Source: Mucilaginibacter psychrotolerans (lineage in GTDB: Bacteria > Bacteroidota > Bacteroidia > Sphingobacteriales > Sphingobacteriaceae). From it: a stretch of DNA of 64,000 nucleotides. Shown in pieces: positions 38,328 to 46,240 of the stretch. The DNA is taken from the NCBI RefSeq assembly GCF_004519315.1, contig NZ_SOZE01000002.1, forward strand, positions 62,001 to 126,000. Reading direction: 5' to 3'. The position numbers were made by a program, and so were the translations under genes. The notes below the pieces were generated by a model that saw only the letters and a list, made by a program, of their open reading frames with translations, searched no databases and was not told where the DNA came from. Each line of letters starts with the position of its first letter. Positions within the stretch are counted from its first letter, which is position 1.

Positions 38328-38969
38328 ATGGTTTCAGCGTTCCGTAAGTTATTCATACCAAAAGAAAAGATATTCTTCGATCTGTTCAACCAGTCGTGCG
38401 CTATTAACGTGCAAATGGCCGAGTTCCTGTTCAAAATGGTAAGCAGTGAACCGGGCGACCACCATTTAGAACTTAGCCAGATAAGCCGCCTTAAACAAAC
38501 AGGCAACGAAACCAAGCATAAAGTTTACCTGGCTTCTGCAAAAGCCTTCGTGTCTCCTTTTGCGCGTAGCGATATGTATGCGCTGGCTTCGTGTATCAAC
38601 AATATTTGCGATTATATCCATATTTCATCCCGCAGGTTCAGCTTTTTCCAGTCAGAAGCGGCTACTCCTGCCATAAAGGAGCTATCGGGCCTTATTATCG
38701 AGAGCTGCAAGGAGCTACAGGCGGCGGTTGCCGGCTTAAGCAACTTAAACAACTCGGACGCCATCAAAGAAAACTGCAACAAGATAAAGCAGCTTGAACA
38801 TTATGCCGACAAGGTATCGGCACAGGCAGTAAGTGCTGTTATGTCTACCGAAAAGAACTCCGTAGAGCTAATTAAATACACTGAAATATTGGCCGCGTTG
38901 GAGCGCACAACCGACAAGTGCGAGCACGCTACTGTGGTGATAGAGAGCATAATCATCAAAAATAAATAG
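38328..38969 (+). CDS. DUF47 family protein (PhoU-like phosphate transport regulator)
   Basis: 213 residues from MVSAFRKLFIPKEKIFFDLFNQSC; earlier in-frame non-ATG starts lie within the promoter. The all-helical DUF47/PhoU-like fold is visible: FFDLFNQ, SRLKQTGNETKHKVY, PFARSDMYALASCINNICDYI and the C-terminal YTEILAALERTTDKCEHATVVIESI. The conserved acidic/His positions form the metal-binding PhoU-like motif. DUF47 genes usually precede a PiT-type phosphate permease, but the next gene here encodes a basic nucleoid-like protein. The promoter carries Pho-box-like repeats, consistent with phosphate control. Confidence 0.9.
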   Translation: MVSAFRKLFIPKEKIFFDLFNQSCAINVQMAEFLFKMVSSEPGDHHLELSQISRLKQTGNETKHKVYLASAKAFVSPFARSDMYALASCINNICDYIHISSRRFSFFQSEAATPAIKELSGLIIESCKELQAAVAGLSNLNNSDAIKENCNKIKQLEHYADKVSAQAVSAVMSTEKNSVELIKYTEILAALERTTDKCEHATVVIESIIIKNK

Positions 38970-39018
38970 TTGTATATCAAGCACTAAAACCACCCAATAT
39001 TAACAACCCCTTGAGTTG

Positions 39019-39065
39019 TTAACATAATGATAACATGGAATTAACCTGTTCTTCATCTATATTTG
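39019..39065 (+). promoter_or_regulatory. Pho-box-like 11-bp repeats and -7 box, basic protein gene
   Basis: TTAACAT (39019), ATAACAT (39030) and TTAACCT (39041) are exactly 11 bp apart; -7 TATATTTG (39058-39065) begins 17 bp after the last unit starts. The layout is almost identical to that at 38263-38308, so the two adjacent genes appear to be in one regulon. Confidence 0.6.
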
Positions 39066-39082
39066 CATATTAATTTGCAGAT

Positions 39083-39400
39083 ATGAAAAAAGATAAACTG
39101 AAATCACTGGTTAAATCAGCTAAAAAAAGCACAACCAAAACCATCCAGGCCTCCCTTACCGCGCAATTGAAAGATGCAGCCGATAAACTTGGCGTGTCAT
39201 CAAAAAAAATCACCAAAGAGATTGAAAAAAGCGCTAAAAAATTAGCCAAAAAGCTTTCTGCAGGCATAAAGGTGGATAAAGTAGCTATTGCGGCAGCAGC
39301 AGAACCGATAGCAGCACAGGCACCCACTCCTGCACCAGAAGCCCCAAAGGCTGTTAAAGCCAGCCCGGCTAAGCCAAAAGCCGAAAAAGCAACCGTTTAA
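39083..39400 (+). CDS. Lys/Ala-rich basic protein, histone H1-like
   Basis: 105 residues, no signal peptide. Residues 1-65 are strongly basic and helical (KLKSLVKSAKKSTTKTIQAS; KKITKEIEKSAKKLAKKL), and residues 75-105 form an Ala/Pro/Lys tail (APTPAPEAPKAVKASPAKPKAEKATV) like histone H1 tails. A nucleoid-associated or polyphosphate-binding role is suggested by composition only. The gene has its own promoter with Pho-box-like repeats and starts 113 nt after the DUF47 stop. Composition could also fit a ribosome-associated protein. Confidence 0.7.
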   Translation: MKKDKLKSLVKSAKKSTTKTIQASLTAQLKDAADKLGVSSKKITKEIEKSAKKLAKKLSAGIKVDKVAIAAAAEPIAAQAPTPAPEAPKAVKASPAKPKAEKATV

Positions 39401-39406
39401 GCTTAC

Positions 39407-40887
39407 TTACCTGATGATGGTAACCGCGCCGGAGATCACTTTCCCCGCAGCCAGGTTCACCAGGTAATAATATACCCCGCCGGGGCATGCCGCGCCACTA
39501 TCATCAACACCGGCCCACGCCCCGGCGTTCCCCACTGCATGGAACACCATTTGCCCGTTACGGTTGTAAATCTTTAGCCTTGCATCGGGATACGCCTGTT
39601 GCCCCGGGAAAGCCCAGGTATCGTTTACACCATCGCCATTGGGCGTAAATATATTGGGGCTCGATGCAACTACGGGGATATTTATTTGCACCGTTACCGT
39701 GTCGGAAACAACCGTGTTGGAGGCAGTGCAATCGGCATTGCTTATTAATGTGCAGGTTATCTGGTCTCCGTTTCTAAAGGTAGAACTGGTAAATACCCCG
39801 TTGCCCGAGGCTGCTTCGATACCATTCACTTTCCAAACATACTGTGGTGCAGGGCCTCCATTATTGATGCTAGCCGTAAAGGTTATCGCCGTGCCTATGG
39901 TGGCCACCGTAGTATTTGCTGATATGCTCACCTCCGGCATAACCAGCGGGATGTGCTGCACTACAAACGGCTGGCTTGCGCCCACAGGCGACACCTGGCA
40001 TATTTTGGCGTTACTTACCACACTGCAGGTTACCTGATCGTCATTTTTTAAAGTGGCAGACGTAAATGTGCTTGCAACGGCACCGGTAACCGCCGCATTG
40101 TTTACATACCATTGATAAGTAGGCGCATCACCAGCATTTTTGGGCGCAGCAGTGAACATTAGCGGCGTGCCCTCGCAGGGCTTCGCGGTGTTCAGCGCAA
40201 GGATTACCGCAGGATTTTCTACCGGTATATCGTCAATAATAATCGGTGTGCTTTCTACTACGGCCTTGGTGATGCAGTTATCACTGCTGGTCATTTCGCA
40301 GGTTACCCTGTCGCCCTTTTTTAAGCCTGTTGGTGCAAAAGCAGCAAGCGTTGTGCGGGGCGGGCCGTAGTTTACGTCATTACTTTCCATTGATAACTGG
40401 GAAACTCGCCATTATAAGTTGGCACAGCGGTAAAAACAGGGTCGGGAAAATCGGCACAGATTACATTAGAGCGGGTAGAGATAATAATGAGCGGGACCTT
40501 AAGATTAGTTATGGTTACCGAATTGGAATTTACCGCGCAACCACCCACCGTAATTATCTTAACGTAATACGTGCCGGCAACATCGCCTACATAGAATGGT
40601 GCCGTTGTTTGTGTAGCCAGCGAAATACCGTTTTCAAATATCCACTGTACCGAAGCTATTGGTTCGGTTGCCGTAACCGAAAGCGCGCTACCAATGCAGG
40701 TAGTGCCGGTTAAGTTGCCTATAACGGTGCAGCCATTCGCTTTTTTAGGTTTTTCTTTTTTTGTAGTATCGGTTGTGGCGGGTGCAAACGGAAACTTTGC
40801 GGCAAGTATATACCTGTTACCGGCACTGCCAAAGGCAGCAGCACAAAAAACTATGAAAAATAAAATAGCAGCAGTGCCGTGCCTCAC
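39407..40887 (-). pseudogene. Surface protein with CHU_C C-terminus, one-base frameshift
   Basis: The first part (40887-40372) has a signal peptide (MRHGTAAILFFIVFCAAAFG) and Ig/PKD-like repeats, and ends in PSYQWKVMT. The second part (from 40390) begins in another frame as SNDVNYGPPRTTLAAF. The other repeats read YQWYVNN and YVWKVNG, so the expected text is YQWKVNDVNYG: one base is missing near 40381 (GT-AATGAC in place of GTN-AAT-GAC). Adding one base gives a 493-codon gene. The C-terminus (VASSPNIFTPNGDGVNDTWAFPG to the end) is the gliding-motility/T9SS CHU_C sorting domain, so the intact protein would be secreted by type IX secretion. Either a pseudogene or a sequencing error. Confidence 0.85.
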
Positions 40888-40963
40888 GTATCGGGTTAAT
40901 TGGTATTGCTAAAAATAAGCATGTTTTTGAGATTTTGAGCCTGGTGTAAAGCCTTAATGCAGA

Positions 40964-41893
40964 TTATCGAACGGCTTTCAAAACCAGTTTGGCGGTTTCT
41001 GTAGCGAGTGAAATGGTGGCGGTGGCCCCGCTGTTGAATTTGAGGAAATCGGCTTCTACACCGTCACTGAAAATAACGCCGCCACCCGGCATCAACGATT
41101 CGATGACAATGCTGTGTGGCTGCCTAATGATACCCGCGGTAATGCCTGTTTGCGTGCGAATGCTTTGAAAAGGCTCTCTTACGGCAAACAGCAGTTCGTT
41201 ATCTTTTAAGCGAGGCTTCTTAGGCTTAAGGTTTTTTTCGAAAAGCCCCGCAACGCCATAAGCCATGTTAAAAACCGAGCTGAGCCACCCGGTAGAGCCT
41301 GCCGGAGTAGATATAATAAGCCCGCTAGACGATTGCTCCTCGGTATTGTTCTTATACGATATTTTATACCGCGCAGAAACATGAGATGCCGCACCAATAA
41401 ACAAATCGTTAAAGGCGAGCAACCGCTGCCCGTCGTTCAATCGGGCCTCGGCAAAACACATGGTTTTAGATTCATATTTATCTGTAAGTACCTGCTCTAT
41501 GCCGGTAATAAAATTGGCGGTATTAAAGGGCAAAAGCACGCCATCATACCTTCCCTCATCAGGATTTACCGCAACTATTGGGATGCCACCAGAATACTTC
41601 GCCGTGTTAGCCACCAGGCCGTCCTGCCCGATAACGATAATCATTTGATTTGGTGAAAAAATAAATGAGGGTATAAAACCCCGCTCGATTATTTTGTATT
41701 TGACAACCTTGGATAGCTGGCCCTGCACCGAGCTTAACGATGCATGGAAGGTTTCGTGTTCCAGCTCATAGTCGTCGAAATTGCCTCCAAGGCTTTCTAT
41801 GTAAAACCTGGCCTGCGCCTTTGTGTTGAAGCGTTCTACCAGTGCCTCCAGGCGGGTTTTATTTTTTACGATAATGGCATACTCTACGCTCAT
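40964..41893 (-). CDS. NAD kinase-like protein with a divergent GGDGT motif
   Basis: 309 residues. The fold of NAD(H) kinase is recognisable from MIIVIGQDGLVANTAKY (residues 84-100) where canonical enzymes have GGDGT, from STPAGSTGWLSSV and from a late DG-containing strand (GGVIFSDGVEADFL). GGDGT is changed to GQDGL at 89-93, keeping the Asp but losing a glycine and the threonine, so substrate or activity may differ. The gene follows an SPFH protein gene by 4 nt, so it is in an operon with a membrane scaffold protein, a pairing not expected for the housekeeping NAD kinase. Confidence 0.75.
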   Translation of the reverse strand: MSVEYAIIVKNKTRLEALVERFNTKAQARFYIESLGGNFDDYELEHETFHASLSSVQGQLSKVVKYKIIERGFIPSFIFSPNQMIIVIGQDGLVANTAKYSGGIPIVAVNPDEGRYDGVLLPFNTANFITGIEQVLTDKYESKTMCFAEARLNDGQRLLAFNDLFIGAASHVSARYKISYKNNTEEQSSSGLIISTPAGSTGWLSSVFNMAYGVAGLFEKNLKPKKPRLKDNELLFAVREPFQSIRTQTGITAGIIRQPHSIVIESLMPGGGVIFSDGVEADFLKFNSGATATISLATETAKLVLKAVR

Positions 41894-41897
41894 TTCC

Positions 41898-42914
41898 TTA
41901 CGCCTCTGGCTTATCTTTCAACAGGGATTCCAGCAGCTCGGGGCTGATATTTAAGTTGCCTATTTTATCGGCGTTCTCGGCAAGTTGCCTAAAGGCAAGC
42001 GCAATATTAAATTTAGGGTCGGGATTATTATTTAATGCGGTAAGCGTTTTCCAATCGATATCCTTGTAAGGTTTCAGCGTAGCTTCAATTACGAAGCCCT
42101 GCGTTTCTGCCTCCTGTTTATCGTTGGCCGTTTTCTGCGCTATCAGTTCCTTACGCTGATTTTCCAGGGCAATATCTGCCTCCACCTTCATTTCCCGCAG
42201 TTTGCGGTCGTTATCGGCTTTCTGCACATCCGATTCCATCTTTTTCTCGGCTATCTGTTTACGCTTCTCTTCAACAGCAATCTCGGTGTTCAGCTCGGTC
42301 TCTTTTATGCGGCGTTCCTGTTCAACGGCAAAGTTGCGGCGTTCGTAAATGGCCTGGTCGGCCTCCTGCTGCAATTTCTCACGAGTATCTGTCTCCAGTG
42401 CACGGGCCATCTCGGGCGTGGCCGAAATGCCCAGTATATTAGCCCCTAATATCTCTATGCCCAGCATGCCTATAGCCGGCGATGACTTAAGCCCCTCCAA
42501 TATCCTTTCTTCGATGGCCTTTGCCGATCGGATAGCATCCTTCAATTTAATACCATGGATGTAAGATGAGGTAGCGGTTTGCGCCTCGTTGATGATGCGC
42601 TGGTTCAACTTCTCTATATCGTTCTTTTTATAGGTACCGTAGTCGGTAACGGTAAAATCAAGCACATCGGCAAGCTCTTTAGGCCGACCAATTTTGTAGC
42701 TTATTTGCCCCTGTATGTTAACAGACTGGTAATCGTTTGTAGATTCGGCGAAGATAAAAGGCAAATCGTTACTCCCCATTGGGATAGCCACGATAGAACT
42801 ATTGGGCGAAAAGTAAAAAAACGAAAGCCCACGACCCTCCCTTTTGATGGCGCCATTTTTAAAGTGGAGCACAAAGGTCATCGCGTCGAATTTGATGTGT
42901 TTTATACCGAACAT
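41898..42914 (-). CDS. SPFH/band-7 domain protein
   Basis: 338 residues. The opening (KFDAMTFVLHFKNGAIKREGRGLSFFYF) lacks a membrane helix, followed by the SPFH domain (SVNIQGQISYKIGRPKELADVLDF; IINEAQTATSSYIHGIKLKDAIRSAKAIEERI; LGIEILGANILGISATPEMARALE). Residues 175-275 are a long coiled coil rich in Glu/Lys/Arg, as in flotillin-like proteins. It probably oligomerises at membranes. It heads a two-gene operon with the NAD-kinase-like protein. Confidence 0.9.
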   Translation of the reverse strand: MFGIKHIKFDAMTFVLHFKNGAIKREGRGLSFFYFSPNSSIVAIPMGSNDLPFIFAESTNDYQSVNIQGQISYKIGRPKELADVLDFTVTDYGTYKKNDIEKLNQRIINEAQTATSSYIHGIKLKDAIRSAKAIEERILEGLKSSPAIGMLGIEILGANILGISATPEMARALETDTREKLQQEADQAIYERRNFAVEQERRIKETELNTEIAVEEKRKQIAEKKMESDVQKADNDRKLREMKVEADIALENQRKELIAQKTANDKQEAETQGFVIEATLKPYKDIDWKTLTALNNNPDPKFNIALAFRQLAENADKIGNLNISPELLESLLKDKPEA

Positions 42915-43041
42915 AATAAGGTTTATTTTAGGTTAACGGCCATAAAGCCGCAATACATATTTTTTTTACTAATATATGTTTACATGGCATTAACTACAAG
43001 CCCGAAATCACATCCACTAACTATCTAGACGGAAAGCGAAA

Positions 43042-44016
43042 TTATTGAGCCGCTTTCCAGTAAGTGTTGCGCCAGGTGCGCTGTGCGGCTTCGCTCAAAA
43101 ACGTCCAGGCAACAATGCGACTGGTTTTTTGTCCCTGTGCCATCGTGATAGTTTTTACTTCCAACGCTTTTGCCTTGTTCAGCGCGCGGTACACGGCATC
43201 CAGGCTATCCTTCTTAGATACCAGCGTAGAGAACCACAGCACCCTATCGGCAAAAAGCGTACTTTGCTCGGCCATGTTACGGATAAAGGCCACCTCGCCG
43301 CCGGGGTACCAAAGCTCGGTGTTTTGGCCGCCAAAGTTAAGCGTTGGCTGTTGCGGCCTGCCATTATTCAGATTCTGGAGTTTCTTCAGCGTGCCCGCCT
43401 GCGCTTCCTTTTGCGATGCATGGAACGGTGGGTTGCAGATGGTAACATCGTATATCTCGCCTTGCGTAATGGCCCCTTTAAATATGTTGGCTTTATTGCT
43501 TTGCGGCCTTATTTTAATAGCAGAGCTAAAAGCGGGGTTAGCGGACGCTATTTTGTTGGACGAGCGGATGGCTTCTGCATCGGTATCTGTGCCGGTAAAC
43601 TGCCAGCCGTAAACACTGTTACCAATAAGGGGGTACACGCAATTGGCACCTGTGCCAATATCCAGCACCTTTATGCTTTTGCCGGTAGGGCTTACACCGT
43701 TATTGCCTTCGGCCAGCAAATCGGCAATGTAATGAATATAATCTGCGCGACCGGGGATGGGCGGACAAAGGTATCCAGCCGGGATATCCCAATACTCCAC
43801 CCCATAATAAAGTTTCAACAGCGCCTGGTTAAGGGTTTTCACTGCATCCGGAGAAGCAAAATCTATAGATTCAATGCCATGCGGGTTAAGCGCTACGAAA
43901 AATTTGAGGGCGGGCAGTACTTTTATCAGCATATCAAAATCATACCCTGCACGGTGCAGGTTGCGGGGGTGCAGGCTTTCTTTTTGGGCGGGTTTCTGTT
44001 TTTCGGGAGCGGGCAT
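43042..44016 (-). CDS. rlmF: 23S rRNA (adenine-1618-N6)-methyltransferase RlmF
   Basis: 324 residues from MPAPEKQKPAQ at 44016. The RlmF signature is LHPRNLHRAGYDFDMLIKVLPALK near residue 16; the SAM-binding motif is VLDIGTGANCVYPLIG and the catalytic NPPF is in TICNPPFHASQKEAQ. The C-terminus contains WYPGGEVAFIRNMAEQS and FSTLVSKKDSL, as in the family. It methylates A1618 of 23S rRNA. Monocistronic, divergent from the Crp/Fnr gene with about 80 nt between starts. Confidence 0.95.
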   Translation of the reverse strand: MPAPEKQKPAQKESLHPRNLHRAGYDFDMLIKVLPALKFFVALNPHGIESIDFASPDAVKTLNQALLKLYYGVEYWDIPAGYLCPPIPGRADYIHYIADLLAEGNNGVSPTGKSIKVLDIGTGANCVYPLIGNSVYGWQFTGTDTDAEAIRSSNKIASANPAFSSAIKIRPQSNKANIFKGAITQGEIYDVTICNPPFHASQKEAQAGTLKKLQNLNNGRPQQPTLNFGGQNTELWYPGGEVAFIRNMAEQSTLFADRVLWFSTLVSKKDSLDAVYRALNKAKALEVKTITMAQGQKTSRIVAWTFLSEAAQRTWRNTYWKAAQ

Positions 44017-44097
44017 GATGAGCGTATTAAAAAGCAAATATCCGCATTATTTACTACAGACCATTGGGGATTTTATTTACATTTAGGTATAGTTATA

Positions 44098-44700
44098 ATG
44101 AGTGAATCTGCCATATCCTTTGCACCTCTCTTTGCCTACATTGAAGAAAAATCGCAACTGCTTTTGAACGAAGCCGATAAATCAGCGATACAAAAAGCCT
44201 TTCGGGCTAAACACCTGCGCAAACGGCAGTATTTGCTGCAGGAGGGCGATGTTTGTAAGTACATGGCCTTTATAATAAAAGGGGCCGGTTGCATGTATAG
44301 CGTGAAGGAAAGCGGGCAGAAAACGATTATACGCCTAGGGGTAGAATCGTGGTGGTTAGGTGATTATGAAAGCTACAACCTGAGCACACCTTCGCTTTAC
44401 CATATCGAAATGATTGAAGACGCTGACGTATTATTAATCACAGCAGAAGGCATACAGGAGTTATTGAAAGCCGTTCCGGCTGTTGACATCATGATACGGG
44501 AAATTGACCGGAAAGGAGCCATTGCATCACAGCAACGGATCCATTCAGCAATCAGTCTAAACGCAGAGGAGCGCTATGAGCAATTTGCGCAAACCTACCC
44601 GGAATTTATACGTCGTTTTCCACAAACCACTATTGCTTCCTATCTTGGCATTACTGCCGAAACGCTCAGCCGCATCCGAAAGAGTCAATTGCATAAATAG
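44098..44700 (+). CDS. Crp/Fnr family transcriptional regulator
   Basis: 200 residues from ATG 44098. A longer in-frame frame upstream overlaps rlmF on the other strand and is a shadow. The cNMP-binding fold is recognisable (LRKRQYLLQEGDVCKYMAFIIKGAGCMYSV), but the phosphate-binding cassette is degenerate. The C-terminal HTH is RFPQTTIASYLGITAETLSRIRK. A TACATTTA box (44078-44085), seven of eight to TAnnTTTG, lies 12 nt upstream. It stops 5 nt from the stop of the convergent SnoaL-like gene. The regulon is unknown. Confidence 0.9.
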   Translation: MSESAISFAPLFAYIEEKSQLLLNEADKSAIQKAFRAKHLRKRQYLLQEGDVCKYMAFIIKGAGCMYSVKESGQKTIIRLGVESWWLGDYESYNLSTPSLYHIEMIEDADVLLITAEGIQELLKAVPAVDIMIREIDRKGAIASQQRIHSAISLNAEERYEQFAQTYPEFIRRFPQTTIASYLGITAETLSRIRKSQLHK

Positions 44701-44705
44701 CAGAT

Positions 44706-45071
44706 TTACGGTTTATCCAGAAACAAATACAAAGATTTGATTTTATCGTCTTCAACAACAGCAATGTCCATACCCGAGGCTACGGGCTCCGCTCCCGGTG
44801 CGCCAAGCGTCCAGGCGATATGCTGTACTGCATGATTTTTCAGAAACGATTGACTGAGCGCAAACTTAAAATCTAAGGGCCATTGCGCCTGCAAAACCGA
44901 GATTAAATTATTGATAGCTTCATGGCCTACAACAGGTTCACGATCATCCGATTCATAAAAGTGAATATCTTGTGCGTAGATATTTGTCATGGCTGCCAAC
45001 CGGCTTTGGGCATTGCGGTCGTTCCATATTACCAATAGGCTTTCTTCGAGTAATTTTGTGTGTGTTTCCAT
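44706..45071 (-). CDS. NTF2/SnoaL-like protein
   Basis: 121 residues of a cone-shaped NTF2-like fold: LLEESLLVIWNDRNAQSRLAAMTNIYAQDIHFYE, VVGHEAINNLISVLQAQWPLDFKF and HIAWTLGAPGAEPVASGMDIAVVEDDKIKSLYLFLD. The Y-x-x-D, G-Hea and hydrophobic pocket pattern fits SnoaL/polyketide-cyclase-like or limonene-epoxide-hydrolase-like members; the substrate is unknown. Convergent with the Crp/Fnr gene, with only 5 nt between stops. Confidence 0.82.
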   Translation of the reverse strand: METHTKLLEESLLVIWNDRNAQSRLAAMTNIYAQDIHFYESDDREPVVGHEAINNLISVLQAQWPLDFKFALSQSFLKNHAVQHIAWTLGAPGAEPVASGMDIAVVEDDKIKSLYLFLDKP

Positions 45072-45357
45072 ATGATTATTGAGTTAATCAAATATACCAC
45101 AGAACCCGCGGTAGATTATTGAGTTACATCATGAATTGATATTGATAAATGTCAATACGATAAGCGAAATATGCCGCCCCCTTAAGAAAATATCGAACCG
45201 GTCTGTTCCCAAAATGCATCGTTTCGGTGCACCTTAGACTACCAGACTTGGACTCTTTTATGGATGATTTATATTGTGCAGAGATTGGCCTGTCTAGTTG
45301 CTGATGAGGGCAATAATCTCAAACAACTTCTTATTTTTAGGTTCTAAAACGATTCCT

Positions 45358-45945
45358 ATGACCTTCAAATATTTTAAAGGGCCAATTGACGAAATGAGCG
45401 GCCTTCTAATCGAACATTCCGTTTGCTCTATTTGTGGAAAAACAGCTTATTGTTTTGAATTAGATTACACCATTACGGATGTATTTAGCGACGATGACAA
45501 GGATGGAAAGTTTGGCTGTTACGCTTGTTTAAAGGAAGGAAAATTTGAATTTTGGCACGACACCGAGTTTGGGATGGTTGATGAAAATGGCTTAAGCAAA
45601 GTTTATAAACATAATATGGAGAACCCACCATCCATTGAGAACGAAAGGCTAATAGAGTTAAGAAGAACCCCACAAATTATCACCTGGCAACAAGAATTGT
45701 GGCTAACGCATTGTAATGATTTTATGACCTACAAAGGGACCTGGGCGCCCAAAGATTTTTATTTAAACAGTAACGATGGCGACGGGAAAGCTCTTTTTAT
45801 GAGCATGACAGATAAAGAACTAAATCATTTGTGGGATGATAGCTTACCAGATAACGAAACAATACTCACAGAATGATATCCTACTTACTATGTATTCGAG
45901 TGCAGCCATTGTGGAAAAATGCGAGGTAACTGGGACTGTGATTAG
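45358..45945 (+). pseudogene. CbrC (UPF0167) family gene interrupted by TGA
   Basis: From ATG 45358 the frame encodes 172 residues (CSICGKTAYCFELDY; DGKFGCYACLKEGKFEF) ending at TGA 45874-45876. Past the stop it continues in frame as YPTYYVFECSHCGKMRGNWDCD, ending at TAG 45943-45945, which is the conserved CbrC C-terminus with its CxxC pair. So a single base change (for example GGA to TGA) splits the gene and removes one zinc-binding pair. It is AT-rich. A functional truncated protein, readthrough, or selenocysteine-type recoding are less likely than a nonsense mutation. Confidence 0.75.
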
Positions 45946-45965
45946 TATCCCGATCGTTTTAAATT

Positions 45966-45998
45966 GAAAACCCTTCAGATTACATCTAAAGGGTTTTC
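45966..45998 (-). terminator. Terminator hairpin for tRNA-Arg
   Basis: GAAAACCCTT (45966-45975) and AAGGGTTTTC (45989-45998) form a perfect 10-bp stem with a 13-nt loop, 42 nt past the tRNA 3' end on the minus strand. It is T-rich on both strands, so it can serve both the tRNA and the plus-strand gene. Confidence 0.75.
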
Positions 45999-46039
45999 AA
46001 CAATCTTTCCCATGCCCTTCCCATGGATGGGTATAAATG

Positions 46040-46111
46040 TGGTCCCGACGAGAATCGAACTCATATCTAGAGTTTAGGAAACTCCTATTCTATCCGTTGA
46101 ACTACGGGACC
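46040..46111 (-). tRNA. tRNA-Arg (anticodon CCU)
   Basis: On the minus strand the cloverleaf folds with acceptor GGTCCCG/CGGGACC (46105-46111 with 46041-46047), an anticodon stem GGAGT/ACTCT with loop TTCCTAA giving anticodon CCT, and a T-arm ATGAG-TTCGATT-CTCGT. The discriminator is A (46040). The 3' CCA is not encoded. It reads AGG codons. Confidence 0.95.
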
Positions 46112-46114
46112 GGT

Positions 46115-46230
46115 TGCAGATGTGCAGATTTTAGATGTGCAGATATGCAAATTCTTATCCAAACGCAAAGGTGCAAATTATTGGCGATTTTGGCAACCCC
46201 ATTTGCACATCTAAAATTTGCACATCTGCA
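46115..46230. repeat. Intergenic inverted element G
   Basis: The 30-nt arms 46115-46144 (GCAGATGTGCAGATTTTAG core) and 46201-46230 (GCACATCTAAAATTTGCACA core) are reverse complements at 28 of 30 positions, with a 56-nt loop. Each arm is itself a direct repeat of the word GATGTGCA. It lies between the tRNA 5' end and the end of metG, both on the minus strand, so it would be in the metG 3' region. Confidence 0.8.
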
Positions 46231-46240
46231 CATTTTCCGC

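Noticed and set aside
43045..44097. Long upstream extension of the Crp/Fnr frame
   Set aside because: It is antisense to rlmF, whose motifs are unmistakable; the Crp domain begins at the ATG at 44098.
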